Assembly: GCA_009667805.1 (NCBI GenBank)
Contig: CM019063.1
Location: forward strand, 60,620,881-60,684,880
Reading direction: 5' to 3'
From: Leptobrachium leishanense
Taxonomy: Eukaryota; Chordata; Amphibia; Anura; Megophryidae
DNA length: 64,000 nt
Positions within the stretch are counted from its first letter, which is position 1; every line of letters starts with the position of its first letter. Below the pieces are notes generated by a model, which was not told the origin of the DNA, did no database searches, and worked only from the letters and a program-made list of their open reading frames with translations. The translations under genes and the position numbers were made by a program. Below, one piece after another: positions 9,851-22,670 of the stretch.

Positions 9851-11420
9851 AAGTCGCCATTTGTGGAGAAACTTCATCTTTTTTTTTTTTTTTAGTTTTA
9901 AGCACTCTTTTTACATTGGCTTTCCTTTTTTTACCTGCTATGTTTGTTTGTGTCACAAAACAAATTGTCCGATCGATTTCTTTTTATGTTAATTTCATTG
10001 TACCGAACCGATTTGGTTTTCCCGGTAGGAAGTGACAGAGGGTTATTCAGATACCCTGGTTCTAATTGAAATATCTGGCCACTTATTCCATCGTAGCCCG
10101 GACGATAGGTTGTGGATTGCCACTCAATGTTCCCAATGGACTGTATATTCTGGGTGGTTTGAAATGGAAATGGCTGCACACAGCCGCTCAGAAAACGCTG
10201 CAATTTCGTGTCTAGATAGTTGTTATACATTGACCTAGTCAGTGAGCAGTATCTTATTCCAATGTAGGGTTCTGTTCGTGCGGTGAATCGAGGAATTGCA
10301 GTTTTTATGTCTACACAGTAGTATCATGGCATTTTTAACCTAAAATTTGCAAAGCTCCAATTCGCTGCTTGGTTAGAATAACTCGAAGTGTGGCAGGTTT
10401 TTGTCTTGTTCTTCGAAGAAAATGCAAGAATAAAAGCAAACCACTATCGTATAACTTGGCTGATCAAAGTCAAGGCTCCTGATCAAAATTTGAGCGTTAC
10501 TGTTACTGTAAACGAGTACATTGTTCTGTTACTGTGAGCACACGAATTCAGGGATCTCAAACTCCGGCTCCACAGATGTTTCTGAACTATAACTCCCACA
10601 CTTCTCAGGCCTGTTGCATTCAAAGAATTCTGGGAATTGTAGGCTATAAACAACTGGGGGGGGGCGCAGAGTTTAATCCTTGCTCTCACTAGCTCAGCAC
10701 CAGGAAGCGGTCCTTCTACATCTATGGGGCGTCCTATACACATTCTGCTTTCATTTAGGTTAGCTTTCGATCCTTTGGGATAATTTTTGAGAAGCCTGCT
10801 TTGTTAGTTTTCCCCCCTTCACTAATGCAGTGACTTTTGGGGGGGGGGGGGATTCAGGTTTGCAAAATATTATTTACCCATGTGAGATTGTTTTTGTACG
10901 GAATCGCATCTAAACACCTTCATTTTGTTTTGACACCTTTCAAACGCACATAGTAACTCTTGGTATGTTTTATACCTTTTTTCCTTTTTTTTTCCCTTTT
11001 AAGCTCAATTGTTTTTCAGCTGAAAAAGTATGATTGACTAGGATTCCCTAACCGTATAATACAGCATCATCGAGTTGTTGAACACAAGCTTTGTTAGATT
11101 CAGTGTGTTTAAAGAAAAATCTCATCAATGTTTTGCTTGTAAGCAACAGTCAATTATGATTTATTTCTCGATGCCAGGTATATTACGCAGCGAGAATTGA
11201 TAGTATAGTTCTTTGGGGAAATACGATTTAAAAAAAAAAAAACTGGTTTAAGCTGGTAACAAGGGACTCCTCCATTTTTTTTCTTTTTTGTATTTCTTAA
11301 ATAACTTTTTTCAGTGTGCGAGTGTACGGGGACTTTTTTTGGTTTTGTTGTGATGTCTAGGTTACAGTTTAACGGAGTGTACAATTACAGTATCTCAAAT
11401 AAAAAAAAATGTTTTCATAT
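9851..11420 (+). other. SUB1: SUB1 3' UTR with two candidate poly(A) signals
   Basis: No coding or repeat is visible. AATAAA occurs at 10,429-10,434 and again at 11,398-11,403, followed by T/G-rich sequence. Either could end the transcript. Long 3' UTRs are usual for SUB1. The region before the PLE at about 11,590 looks single-copy. Confidence 0.55.
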
Positions 11421-11645
11421 CCAAGTGGTTGTGAGCTTCTTTTATTTATATTGCTGATCTTGACCAAAAAACACTCAATGGTTATTCGCGAACATGGTTT
11501 ACCATTGCAGTAAATTTAAACAACGGCAGCAGCGGCTTCATCGAGGAGTCTTCACCTGCCACTATTTCTATCAGTTTCAACAACGTTAATGTTACAGCGG
11601 GTAGTGTATTGTTCTTCAGATACAAAGATAAATCAACCGAAGTTG

Positions 11646-11838
11646 TGTTTTTTTTTTTTTTTGAGAAAGTATTTTACCAGGAAGGATACATTTGAGATTT
11701 CTATGTTGGCGAGTATGTACCGTTAGGTGTCTTGCCCAAGGACACTTACTGGAGAGGTGCTCTTATTGGAATCAAACTCCTGTCTCCACAGGCTCTCTCC
11801 ACACAGAGCAGTGATGTTACCTCTACTCCACCCAGCCG
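11646..11838 (-). mobile_element. tRNA-derived SINE
   Basis: Read on the - strand it has a tRNA-like head with box-B-like AGTTTGATTCC, then CCTTGGGCAAGACACCTAAC, a tail ATGTATCCTTCCTGGTAAAA and a poly(A) tract. The sequence CTTGGGCAAG resembles the segment shared by MIR/L2-type tails. It interrupts the PLE pseudo-LTR that is continuous at 22,285. Tail-only relatives lie at 13,986-14,040 and about 25,325. Confidence 0.7.
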
Positions 11839-12460
11839 TTTAGTAACAACCACTGTAGTTTGAGAACCTAATCACCGGAAAAGTGATTAAACACAAATTA
11901 TAACATGTTAATTCCTCTAGTGAATAGATATCCCTCTATTTCCATTAAAAATTTTACTTTTTTATTTATTGATACAGTTAAGATTTACCGTTCGTAATAT
12001 TTTTCTAAAACAGTCATTCATCCGGGTGACAATAACATTCAGGCAATTTGACAAATTAGTGCATCAAAGAACAGAATTGTGTCTTCTTGTGATCATATAT
12101 ATTCCAGTATATTGCCTAAAATATGTTATCGGTCTCTTGACCTGAATTAGAGAACCGGTGTTTCAAACCTCCTACGGCACCACCGATGATCAATACTCTG
12201 TGTGTATACAGCAGTCCCCAGGAATGGTATATATCAGTCCATCATATGTCTTACAATATTGTGCACAATATCCATCAGTTGGTTAAATTAATTGGTTACA
12301 TACTGTGCCGTAATATCAGTCACTTGACTAGTCTTGGAAAACCGTTTTTTCTAACATCACACAGGCAGCAACAATCACTACTCAGTATGTGTAAAAAATT
12401 AACATTTACCGGACTATTAGCCCATAATGTAAATTGCAATGCAAATCCAATAAACCTTGG

Positions 12461-12957
12461 TTACCGTAGATACTCGAGTATACCGCTAGATTTTGATAAA
12501 GTTACCTCAAAATTGGAGGGGTCATGTTCTATTCGAGACCTCTGCATCACGTGTAAAAAAAAAAAAAACCTTGACTTGCTCATGGATCCCAAGTCTTTGT
12601 GACTAGCGGTGGATGAGCCTGCCTGCTAGAGCCGTAGGTCAGGAAATGACACCTCCTGGCGTGCTGGCTATTGGTGAATGATTCACGGTGCTCTGTTGGC
12701 CATCTTATCGCAAGTAAGAAGACAGGTGGCCGGTGGCTTCATACTTAGTAACAACTACAATCATTCTAGAGCAGAGCATCCTGGCCTGAGGGGGAGCCTG
12801 ACTGTTAAGAAAACCTTGAAGGATTTTAATGGTTTCCCAGTATAGTATACTTTTACAATTCTGCGCTACGTGTTTTATTCGAGTCTTGAGTATTTTCTCA
12901 TTTCCATAATCCATCGTGTTATATTCGGGTCGCGCTATACTTGAGTATCTACGGTAA
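12461..12957. mobile_element. TIR element with TTACCGTAGATACTC ends
   Basis: The left end TTACCGTAGATACTCGAGTA pairs with the right end TATACTTGAGTATCTACGGTAA (both at the limits given). The interior is non-coding. It is inserted in the PLE 1 pseudo-LTR. The superfamily was not assigned because a target duplication is ambiguous. Confidence 0.6.
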
Positions 12958-13380
12958 TAATTGGAATACAATGTGATGCCGCACCACAACGTGCTTTGAT
13001 CATTATTCAATCATATAAATTGCAATGCAATCCAATATATCTCGGTTGCCCGATTGATGTGATTTGGTCGCGGATATCACTTACGAAATAGAAAACAATG
13101 TAATTCCGCACCACAATGTGCTTCAAAGTGTCGCTATCCTTCAGGTCTCCTTCGGTTGGGAACCGTGAGTCTAATCCTATTTCCAACACCGTTCGTTCAA
13201 TAGATCACAATATCACCTTTCACTCATTGTACTGACACAACCAGTACAACATTCATTGTCTGCCATAAACCATCAGTTATAAGTATTAAGAGCCTTGCAG
13301 GAACAATAAATTATTGCACAATGAATATGATTCTCGTTTTATTGACCATGCATCTTCGTTTTTCTGTCTTATTGACAAAT

Positions 13381-13440
13381 TACCGCTCAACGCGCGTTTC
13401 TCCGCTGCACTATCAGTGGCTTCATCAGGAGCTTTGAGGT
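13381..13440 (-). ncRNA. Hammerhead ribozyme motif 2 (degenerate)
   Basis: The - strand reads CTGATGA, a bulged stem II (CACT opposite AGTG), GAAA, then ACGCGC. GCTC before the core can pair with GAGC after it as stem I. The expected U after the ACGCG is C, so cleavage is probably lost. It lies in the PLE 1 pseudo-LTR. Confidence 0.55.
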
Positions 13441-13560
13441 CTCTAACTTCCAGACCCATTTATATAGGTATGTGGACATTCTAATTAGGATTTAATTGGA
13501 TTTTGTACTCTGCGAATTACGAAACGCGGTGAGGAATACTTGTGTATATACGTACTTCCT

Positions 13561-14636
13561 TCATTGGTCTAATATATAGTCCTGTGGTTGATCCTTATTT
13601 GTGTTTTGTATTTCAAGGGATTGGCTTAGTTGCTGTTCGTGCGATCACGTGATTGATCCAACCAATCACACTCTAGATCGAATGCTTCATTGTCATTAGC
13701 TCAATCTCTACCATGTGGCACATCTAAACCAATGAGGATAGAATAACGCCTCTATACGTATATCAGTGTGAACAGATCATGCTCGTATTGCTATTACGAG
13801 CTATGTGTATCTTAAACCCTCACGGTCCGATTTTAATTCCTAAGTCTCCATATCACTCTTGTTTTTATTGTACCTAAAAGTGTGTCCGTTACCATCACTG
13901 CATATTTTATTTTATAACTGGTGACATTCACCTAATGCTCCTTTTTACATCATTCATACCCTTATAAGTAAATTTATTTATTTGCAAAGGATTTTACCAG
14001 GAAGGATACATTAAGATTTCTCTCGTTTTCAAGTATGTCACAACCTAGTCCTAGCTAAACCAATCGTGACGCGCGAAAGGAGAGGGTACAAGGGGATACA
14101 GCTCCAAGCCTCTGGACTTACTAATTCTACCCACTCAAAGGGCCCCAAGTTATGCCAACCTAACCCCCTTACACCATACCCACCCTTTCGAATGTATACA
14201 CTGCCACCACGAAAGTAATAGGGCACTCTTAAAACCCCGCTAGCTGTATACCACCCCAATCCAGGAGCACAACCATATACAGCTAAAATATATATATACA
14301 CACAACCCAAATGTTAAATACTACAGTAACGATACCTAAGCGATTTTACTCGCAAAGCATGAATTATCTAGATCAAGACTGTACTGGTTTTAAAGTTTTA
14401 ATGGAAGAAGATAAAAAAATACAACTTTACACAGTGCCAGTATCACATAAAAAAGACATACAAAATATACGAAAACGTGCAAATACAGTTCTTGAAATAA
14501 AATGGGACTTAGTTCCATGGGTATTTCCAGATTTCAAAGGTCCCAGAAGATTTTTTTGGCTGTTACTCTCTCCAAGTCTTCTATCAAAATGGTTAGTAAT
14601 GGATGCATTACATAATACAGTCAAACATTAGGTATC
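13561..14636. other. Non-coding stretch with SINE tail fragment
   Basis: No supported gene. A SINE tail fragment (TTTTACCAGGAAGGATACAT) is at 13,986-14,040. A 106-codon open frame at 14,311-14,631 has no recognised motif and is not called. The rest is probably PLE flank. Confidence 0.4.
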
Positions 14637-14856
14637 TACAGTTGTGTTCAAAATTATTCAACCCCCACTGAAATTGAGTGTTTTGGCCAGTTTGACATTG
14701 ATTTTGATCATTCAGTCATCTTGCTTACAATTAAATCAAAGAGGCACGTGTAGGTCAGACAAATATAACATAACATTTATAATGAAATAACCACAAATGT
14801 CTTCTCTGTGCTCACATCATTATCAGTTTTATTCAACCCCCAAGTGACATTCAATC

Positions 14857-15889
<1,033 letters not shown>

Positions 15890-16051
15890 ACCAGTAAATG
15901 TCTAGAAGGAGCGGAGTATCACAGTCATTTTAAAGCTGCCTAATTGGTGCTTATTATGCTTTATTGCTGCTCCGTGACATCCACAGGTGTTTTCAATACC
16001 TGATTGAAAACACTTGAATGAACCTTTGCTCTTCAGAGTGGTAGTCTTTAA

Positions 16052-17115
16052 CCCTTTCGCTGCTGAGGCTTTTCCCGCCCCTGTGCTGAGGTCATTTTTT
16101 ACCTGTTTTGCGCATCATGTTTAAACGTGTTTTGAAGGCTTATTTTAGTATATGACACCGACATATTATATATCGTTCTTTCCGTCAGACTCGGTAGATT
16201 CATAATATGTCATTATTATATGTATACGTTATGTCATGTTTGTATATTATAACAAAAAATGCAATAAAATATGTATTTTCAATAATTTACAATGTGTAAA
16301 GTGTTTTTTTCCACATTTTAACATGCGAGCAATTGCGGTTATATTTTGTATGGGGTGCGCTTGTTAAAAAAATTAGAGATGGGGTCTCGTTACATTTTTT
16401 TTTGGGGAAAATGACACCATTTTTAACAAACGCACCGCATACAAAAATCGTTAATGCAGCATCATTGTTCACATTATAATTGAAATGGGAACAATATTGC
16501 TGCATTAACAAACCAAAAAAAATAAAAAAAAAGTGTTTATTTTTTTTTTTTTTTTTTTTTTTTACAACTTTTTTTACTTTCATGTTTGGTATCGTTGGAA
16601 CGGCCATGCTCTGGCCGATCCAACCATATCAAAATTTAACCCCTAACTGCCACGGATCGGGAGATAGGGAGTTCATTGGAACTCCCTATCTCCACAGTTC
16701 GTGGCAGTTAGGGGTTAACTGTAGGACTGGCGTCATCGTGCTACGCACGATGACGCCAGTCCTCTGGGGGAGTTCCCGGAAGCTTGGCCGACATCCAAGA
16801 TGTCGGCCAGCTCCCGGGAAGGATCGCGAATCGGCGCTTTTCAGCTCCCCCCCTCCCTTTCAGGCGCCTCCTCCGCACATGCGGGGGGGGCGCCTGAATT
16901 AGGTGTCATCGCGGGGGCGCGATGACACCTAATAATGGCGGCCACTGCTCCGGATGCCGGGCTGACTCCAGGATGTCAGCCCGCACCGGAGGGGCCAGCG
17001 ATCGGCCGGAACCCGGCCGAACGCTGACCCCAATGCGAGGACGCGCTCAGCGCGTCCTCCGCATACCAGCGGGAATGCTGAGGACGCGCTGAGCGCGTCC
17101 TTAGCATTCAAGTGG
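16052..17115. mobile_element. piggyBac-like element with a string of hairpins, copy 1
   Basis: TTAA at 16,048-16,051 and 17,116-17,119 flank it; the left end is CCCTTTCGCTGCTGAGG. The left half is AT-rich, the right half very GC-rich and made of successive hairpins: 16,636-16,718, 16,723-16,763 (19-bp perfect arms), 16,773-16,820, 16,861-16,896, 16,898-16,933 (16-bp perfect arms), 16,950-16,989, 16,991-17,031, 17,039-17,057 and 17,074-17,108. There is no transposase. It is inserted in Tc1 copy 1 and matches the element at 28,645-32,134 in reverse orientation. Confidence 0.75.
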
Positions 17116-17346
17116 TTAAGGGGTTGAATAATTGTGTCATTGAAGAATTCACAAAATAAACATTTACTACTGTATTACAAAACCAATTGATGTCATTTTA
17201 GTTGCATATGGTTCTTTAAAAAGTCCTTGTAGGATTTCATTCTGAATACAATTACAAATGTACACTAAATTCCCTAAAACCCTTTACAGCATTGGGGGTT
17301 GAATAATTTTGAACACAACTGTATAAATAGAGTAAAACTAAAACCT

Positions 17347-17890
17347 TCATTGAGACCAGCTGGACTTAACGTTCTTAGCTGATATATCCAAAAGCATTCC
17401 CTTCTTCTCAAATATAAATCGTGGTCTCTGTGATCGTGTAACTTTTTCTACAACACAGAACCGCAAGGCATTTAAGTCGTTATGCTGTTGTTGTACATGT
17501 CTGGCGATCGGTACATCTAGCTCATTTCGTATTGAACGAACATGCTCCAAACTCCTCTGTTTAAAGGGTCTGAAGGTTTTTCCAACATACAGCATTCCAC
17601 ATTTACAGGTGATTGCATAAACTAATCCTTTTGTGTTACAATTAAAAAAGGATTTAATTTTGAATTCATTATTTCCCATTGAATCTTTTACTTTTTCTGA
17701 ACTTTGTTGGCTATATTTACACGCGCTACAGCGTCCACATTTGAATGTACCATGTAGTTTATTGTGCAACCAGGTTACATCCTGTGATTTTCGTTTAGTT
17801 AGAAGCCACGATGAAGACAGAGTGTCTTTGATGTTACGACATCTGCGTGCTGTAATTGTTGCGTGTGGAGGTAAGACCTCTTTTTAGTTG
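17347..17890 (-). pseudogene. PLE 1 GIY-YIG endonuclease domain
   Basis: The - strand encodes a zinc-ligand-like CGRCSACKYS followed by GLVYAITCKCGMLYVGKTFR, the GIY-YIG nuclease core of Penelope-like elements, and EHVRSIRNELDVPIARH downstream, which carries the conserved helix. In PLEs this domain nicks target DNA for target-primed reverse transcription. It is the C-terminal domain; the RT lies upstream at 18,513-19,140. It ends close to the Tc1 insertion. The domain itself is open, but the full protein is broken. Confidence 0.85.
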
Positions 17891-18185
17891 GAGGTCCCAT
17901 GTTATCAACGGCCAATAGCGTTCCATAATTGTTTTGACCTCCCAACCTTTATCGAAGTTACCTACACATCTAATTAGATGTTTCTCATCCTCATGTTTTT
18001 TCTCTTGTAATAATGATTCTCTGGGAATATGCAAAACCTTTTTATAAGCTCTTTTCTCTGAAATTTAATTTCAATTCTTTAGCGCGCTCAATAAATTCAA
18101 GCTCACCCGAGCAAATTCTTGTTAACCGCAAGTATCGGCCATAGGGAATATCTCTTAACGGTGGAGGGTGATAGCTATGCCAATT

Positions 18186-18510
18186 AGAAACATAGAAACA
18201 TAGAAAAATGTTGGCAGATAAGAACCTTTCAGCCCATCTAGTCTGCCCAATTACATGGATACTTTACCTGGATTTACCTTTTGTTTAGGATAGCCTTATG
18301 CCTATCCCATGCCTGCTTAAATTCAATTACTGTTTTGGCCTCTACCACTTCAACTGGAAGACTGTTCCATGTATCCACCACCCTCTCAGTAAAATAATGC
18401 TTCCTGATGTTACTTTTAAACCTTTGCCCCTCTAATCTAAGACTATGTCCTCTTGTTTTGCTACTTTGTTTCCTTTTAAATATACTCCCTTCCTCTACCT
18501 TGTGGATTCC
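18186..18510. mobile_element. CR1-like LINE 3' fragment
   Basis: The segment includes TCCACCACCCTCTCAGTAAA, CTTCCTGATGTTACTTTTAA and CCTCTAATCTAAGACTATGT, which I recognise as the antisense of CR1-type LINE 3' sequence common in amphibians and reptiles. It splits the PLE 1 coding region. No ORF remains. Identification is by memory of the family pattern. Confidence 0.6.
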
Positions 18511-18512
18511 CT

Positions 18513-19140
18513 TTACGTATTTAAATTTGAAAGACTATTTGTTGCTGTCTCTTTTTTATAGATTGTTGTGGTTAGCTTCGCTTTACCTTCTTTGTTCTTT
18601 GAGATAGATATGTCTAAAAAATTAAGTTGTTGATGTTGAATTTCGCAAGTGAATCTTAAATTGAGGGGATTACGATTCAGAAAGTCCTTAAAATCCATGA
18701 ATTCTCTTTCAGTGCCTTCCCCAAATGACTAGAATATCGTCTATATATCTTTTCCAGGAGATGATTTTCGATAAGAATGGGTTATTCTAAGGATTGTAAA
18801 TAATTTCCTCTTCCCAGAATCCTAAATATGAATTTGCGTATGTTGGAGCACAAGGGCTTCCCATCGTTTGTTTAGAATCCCGTAAAAAAGATGGTAATGC
18901 GATTACATAATTTTTCAATAACTCATCCAAATATTGACTGCAATTCTGAGTAAGATTATTGATACCAGATACAATTGGTCTGCCTGGTGGTGAATCTTTA
19001 TTTTTATGTATTTTTGGTATGGTATAAAACATGACTATTGTCGGGTTTTTGATGTTTAAAAATGTAAACTCTTTTTCTGTTAGAAGACCATCCACTAAAC
19101 CCTCATCTAACAGCTGCTGTAATTCAAATAATAATTTTTT
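18513..19140 (-). pseudogene. PLE 1 reverse transcriptase, internally deleted
   Basis: On the - strand FYTIPKIHKNKDSPPGRPIV and SQYLDELL are the typical PLE RT fingers. The frame then jumps directly from LPSFLRDSKQT to MGSPCAPTYANSYLG (RT motif B), so motif A with its catalytic aspartate is missing. Downstream FLDISISKNKEGKAKLTTTI belongs to the part after the palm. The reading frame stays open across the deletion, so an in-frame loss of about 70 residues is likely. Confidence 0.8.
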
Positions 19141-19208
19141 TGTGGGATCTGATGTTTATACATTGGTTTGATCGTTTAGTACATTTAAGGTCATCTGTTT
19201 GTAACCTT

Positions 19209-19788
19209 CAGGGCTTGACAAATTTGCTTTGAATCTAGGAGCCAGCTACAAAAGTTAGGAGCCAATGTTTCGGCGAGGATTCGTCTTTATCAAGGTATAC
19301 CTCGCCAAAACGTTGTGAACCTTGCCTCTGCATCTGGGAGTTGGTTTGTATTGACCCAAATTATGATTTAGCTGCTTCTATTTATTTATCACTTTGTTAC
19401 CTGGTGCTTTTTGGTGTTAGGTATTTTTTGTGCATGTGGTCTTTTGGCTACTTTTTTGAGCCTAGAATTGTAGACTGTTGTTTCTAATATCAGTTTGGTC
19501 GCTCTGATAGATATATACTTTTTATATTATTTGTGTTGTTAACATCTGTACATTGTGACGTTGTGATATTGTATTATTTGTTTACGTATTTTCTTTGCTC
19601 TGTTGTCTTTGGAACACACACATGCACAATATATTTACATTAAATGTAGGAGACAGAAAGAAAACATTGAAGCCAACTAGATGTTTATAGATGCCAAAGA
19701 CTGGTGTAAAATAAACTGGAAATTTAGGAGCCAGGAGTAAAATTCTAGGAGCCAGTGACTACCAGGCTCCTGGGTTTGTCAAACCCTG
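19209..19788. mobile_element. hAT-like TIR element
   Basis: The left end CAGGGCTTGACAAATTTG and right end TTTGTCAAACCCTG are inverted; CTAGGAGCCAG repeats near both ends (19,236, 19,744). The CAGGG start fits hAT, but no clean 8-bp duplication was found. It is inserted in PLE 1. A degenerate hammerhead-like fold lies at 19,256-19,322. Confidence 0.55.
19256..19322 (-). ncRNA. Degenerate hammerhead-like motif inside the TIR element
   Basis: The - strand gives TTGATAA, a stem-like segment, then CGCCGAAACATTGG. The canonical core would be CTGANGA, so two invariant bases are changed. A 7-bp arm pair (GGCGAGG with CCTCGCC) surrounds it. It is probably a relic and inactive. Confidence 0.35.
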
Positions 19789-20003
19789 CTTTAGACAATA
19801 CCACAATATTTCCTCCCTTATCTGCAGCCTTGATGATTATTTCCTCATTTGAACTTAATTCTTTTAATGCAGTACGTTGTTCGTGGTGAGGTTATTTACT
19901 ATCTTGTCATCAATTGTCCTTGAATCTATTTCTTCTATCTCATCACAGACTAATTTGCAAAAAAGGTAAATTTTTTCATACGGTTTTATAGAGGGAGTAC
20001 TTT

Positions 20004-20897
20004 CAGGGTAATTCAAAGAGATTCGAAAAGTCACCGCACGTTCGGTGACTTTTCGTTCTCTTCAATTCGGTGCAAATCGGCTTTCCCATTTCGGCGACCC
20101 TGCGGTGTATTCAGCAAGCACCACAGGGCTGTCAAAGTGCAGGGAAAAGCTGCCGAAAACCTGTCTAAAACCCGGCGAATGCACGCCGAAAACCCGCAAA
20201 AACATCTGGATTAACCAGTCGAAGACACCGGAAAAAGCCGAGCAGGAGCCGATCACACGCAGTGAAGCCGCCGGAAAAAGCCGACACCGCAGAAGAAGGC
20301 AGTGAATAAATTAGGAAAACAGTTTGCTTGAATGATTGAAAAGTGAAACGCTGTTTGCAAAGAAACTACTGAGCGGAAATGTCTGAAATTTACATATGAG
20401 GTCCAGGGAATGATAATAAAAAGGGCTGTTACAGAAAAAAGAAGTAAAGTTAAAAATAATCTAACTTTTTTTTAAAAACAAATTCAGAAAAATGCTTAAA
20501 ATATCCTAAAAATCTATAAATAAAGAGACTCTTTACTGCAGAATGTTATAATGAACGGTTTATTAGATATTTAATTAAAACGGTAATATTTTTAACATTG
20601 AAGCCTATGGGATTCTCCTGAATAAATCTGCCGAATGAAACCACCGAATGGCAGGGCAATAGGGGAACCTTTCACTGCTGGTTTGTGTTCTCTGAATAGC
20701 CGAAGCAGTGCTTTTCATGGGGATTTCACTGCCCTCGAACAGGCACCGACCAGGCACCGTATGTTCAGGCAATTCGCCAGGATTTGGCGAATTGCCTGCT
20801 CTCTGGATAGCCGAATGGCCAGGAAAGGTAACCGAACGCTGATTTTCAGCGTTCGGTTACCTTTCTTCAGCCATTCGGATCTCTTTGAATAACCCTG
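20004..20897. mobile_element. TIR element CAGGGTAATTCAAAGAGAT
   Basis: Ends CAGGGTAATTCAAAGAGATTCG (first bases) and ATCTCTTTGAATAACCCTG are inverted, with TTT on both sides as a possible 3-bp duplication. It is inserted in PLE 1 and is non-coding. It contains strong hairpins (20,766-20,798 and 20,824-20,862) and, at 20,506-20,613, a module also present twice in the element at 40,957-45,261. Confidence 0.65.
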
Positions 20898-21600
20898 TTT
20901 GTGTTTGTAATGAAGTGTGTACCATCTGGTTACTATCTAGTTCTTCATTCTCCTCAAGTAACGAAATAATGTCCTTAATACATTGATCTTCTTTAGGTGT
21001 AAACCCCAGTTGTTTCAATCTATTCTGTTCCTTCATTACGTGATATTTATGTAATGCCAGTTTCCTTGAGAATAGATTGATAGCCTTAATCCATGTAAAT
21101 TTATTAAACTGTGGGGTAAGAACAAATGAGAGCCCTTTTTGTAACACTTCTATATGTCTTTCATTCAATGGAAATTGGGACAAGTTGATAACCTCAGTTT
21201 CATTTTTATTTAGCGATTGCTTCTGGTGACCCTTTGTTTGCGAAATTCACCGTTTCGTTGTTCCTGTGGTTCGCCTAAAACATACATTTTTCTTTAAAAT
21301 CCCTTTTGTTGTAAAAGTATGTGGTGCCCGTTCAGTATCTGATTCTGAAGTATCTGCTTCACTAGTGGACTATTTCCACCGTTTTACTCGATTAACATTT
21401 CTAGATGGTTTAAACACTTTGTTCTCTTTATAATCCTGTTAAGTCGCGCATAAATTTATTATGTTTTCGGGTCTTAATCTCCGTTTCGAATCTTTCCGTC
21501 TGTAGCTTGAATTTCGCTTTTAATTGCCCAAATATCGGATCCTTTTTTTTGTGTGCATTTATTGCATCAACCCCTTGTTGGATTTCTTCTTTTAACTCAT
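20898..21600 (-). pseudogene. PLE 1 upstream coding part
   Basis: The - strand encodes NERHIEVLQKGLSFVLTPQF and LFSRKLALHKYHVMKEQNRL, typical of the segment just upstream of the RT in PLEs, and further upstream NELKEEIQQGVDAINAHKKK. Frames are broken around 21,200-21,430. It is interrupted on one side by the CAGGG element and on the other by a TTAA MITE. Confidence 0.65.
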
Positions 21601-21604
21601 TTAA

Positions 21605-21832
21605 CCCTTTCACTGCTGAGGACGTGTGGGAAACGTCCTCATTGACTCCTAAGGAAAGAGGTTACTTTGAACCCCAATATCTCCCGACTGTTGGCACCTA
21701 GCAGAGTATGGCCTTTCCAATGATGCCAAACATGACCATGTTTAAAGTAAAGAAAAAAATAAATAAAAGTAATAATAAAAAAAAGAAAAATGTGTTTTTT
21801 TTAAGACGTGAAACGGCTCCGCAGTGAAGGGG
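21605..21832. mobile_element. piggyBac-like MITE, short copy
   Basis: TTAA at 21,601-21,604 and 21,833-21,836; ends CCCTTTCACTGCTGAGGACG and CCGCAGTGAAGGGG. It is non-coding and sits within the PLE 1 coding region, whose frame resumes at 21,837. Confidence 0.75.
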
Positions 21833-21836
21833 TTAA

Positions 21837-22256
21837 AGATTGTTCTTCGTATTTACAAATTATCTGCATAAAGGTATGTGAACAGAGAACCGCTGCCGCT
21901 TCCCATTCTTCCTTAAAGCCTGGTTTATCAATATGTGAGGCTGGTGGTGTATATATACGCAACCCCCTTGGAACCATATCTTTTTTTAAATAATTGGTCA
22001 GTGTTGTAATTTCCCAGTTCGATTTTATCAGTTGTTTGACTGATTTTGATAACTCATTGAATTTTCCTCCTAATGATTCATCCATTGTTGGAGTGGGAGT
22101 AAATTCATCTGAAAACACATATTCTGCGTCTTTACCCCACCTATTGGTTTCTTTCAATGATACCAAAAAATTTGACATTTCTATCTCCATTTTGTTAGAA
22201 TTTTCAATAATACAAACTAGTTCTCTTATTGGTATTGAAACCTGTTTATTTATCAA
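21837..22256 (-). pseudogene. PLE 1 N-terminal coding part
   Basis: An open - strand segment of about 140 codons with SIPIRELVCIIENSNKMEIE, lacking a known domain name. Its position upstream of the RT-adjacent segment and downstream of the 5' pseudo-LTR supports it as the variable N-terminus of the PLE protein. Confidence 0.5.
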
Positions 22257-22257
22257 T

Positions 22258-22670
22258 TCAAAGATAAATCAACCGAAGTTGGTTAGTAACAACCACCACA
22301 GTTTGTGAACATAATCATCGGGAAAAGTGATTAAACACCAATTATAACATGTTAATTCCTCTAGTGAGGAGATATCCCTCTATTTCCATTAAAAATGAAC
22401 TTTTATTGATACAGTTAGGATTAAACCTTCGTAATATTTTTTTTAAACCGTCATCCATCTAGGTGACAATAGTGTTCAGGCAATTTGACAAATTAGTGCA
22501 TCAAACAACAGAATTGTGTCTTATTGTGATCATACACATTCCAGTATATTGCCTAAAATATATGTTATTATCGGTCTCGTGACCTGACTTAGAGAACCGG
22601 TGTTTACAAAGCGACACTTTGTAATTAACAATGTATGTTGAAGAATGATTGAAGCACGTTGTGGTGCGGA
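22258..22670 (-). repeat. PLE 1 pseudo-LTR (5' side), truncated
   Basis: Matches 11,840-12,170 base for base over long runs (for example TTATAACATGTTAATTCCTC and GGCAATTTGACAAATTAGTG). After 22,605 the similarity breaks into an inverted piece containing GCACGTTGTGGTGCGG, the reverse complement of sequence at about 12,978. It ends at the inverted repeat at 22,676. Confidence 0.65.

Larger units (their letters stand above)
11590..13560 (-). repeat. PLE 1 pseudo-LTR (3' side)
   Basis: Direct repeat partner of 22,258-22,600. It is interrupted by a SINE (11,646-11,838) and a TIR element (12,461-12,957), and contains hammerhead motif 2 near 13,381-13,440. Within it, blocks with ATTGCAATGCAA(T)CCAAT recur at about 12,433 and 13,019, showing internal duplication. 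Confidence 0.65.

Noticed and set aside
13510..13545. GAAACGCG motif at about 13,520 as another hammerhead
   Set aside because: No CTGANGA box or stem II is found at the right distance.
14311..14631. A 106-codon open frame between the PLE flank and Tc1 copy 1
   Set aside because: No motif, no known family and repeat-rich surroundings; AT-rich chance frame is more likely.
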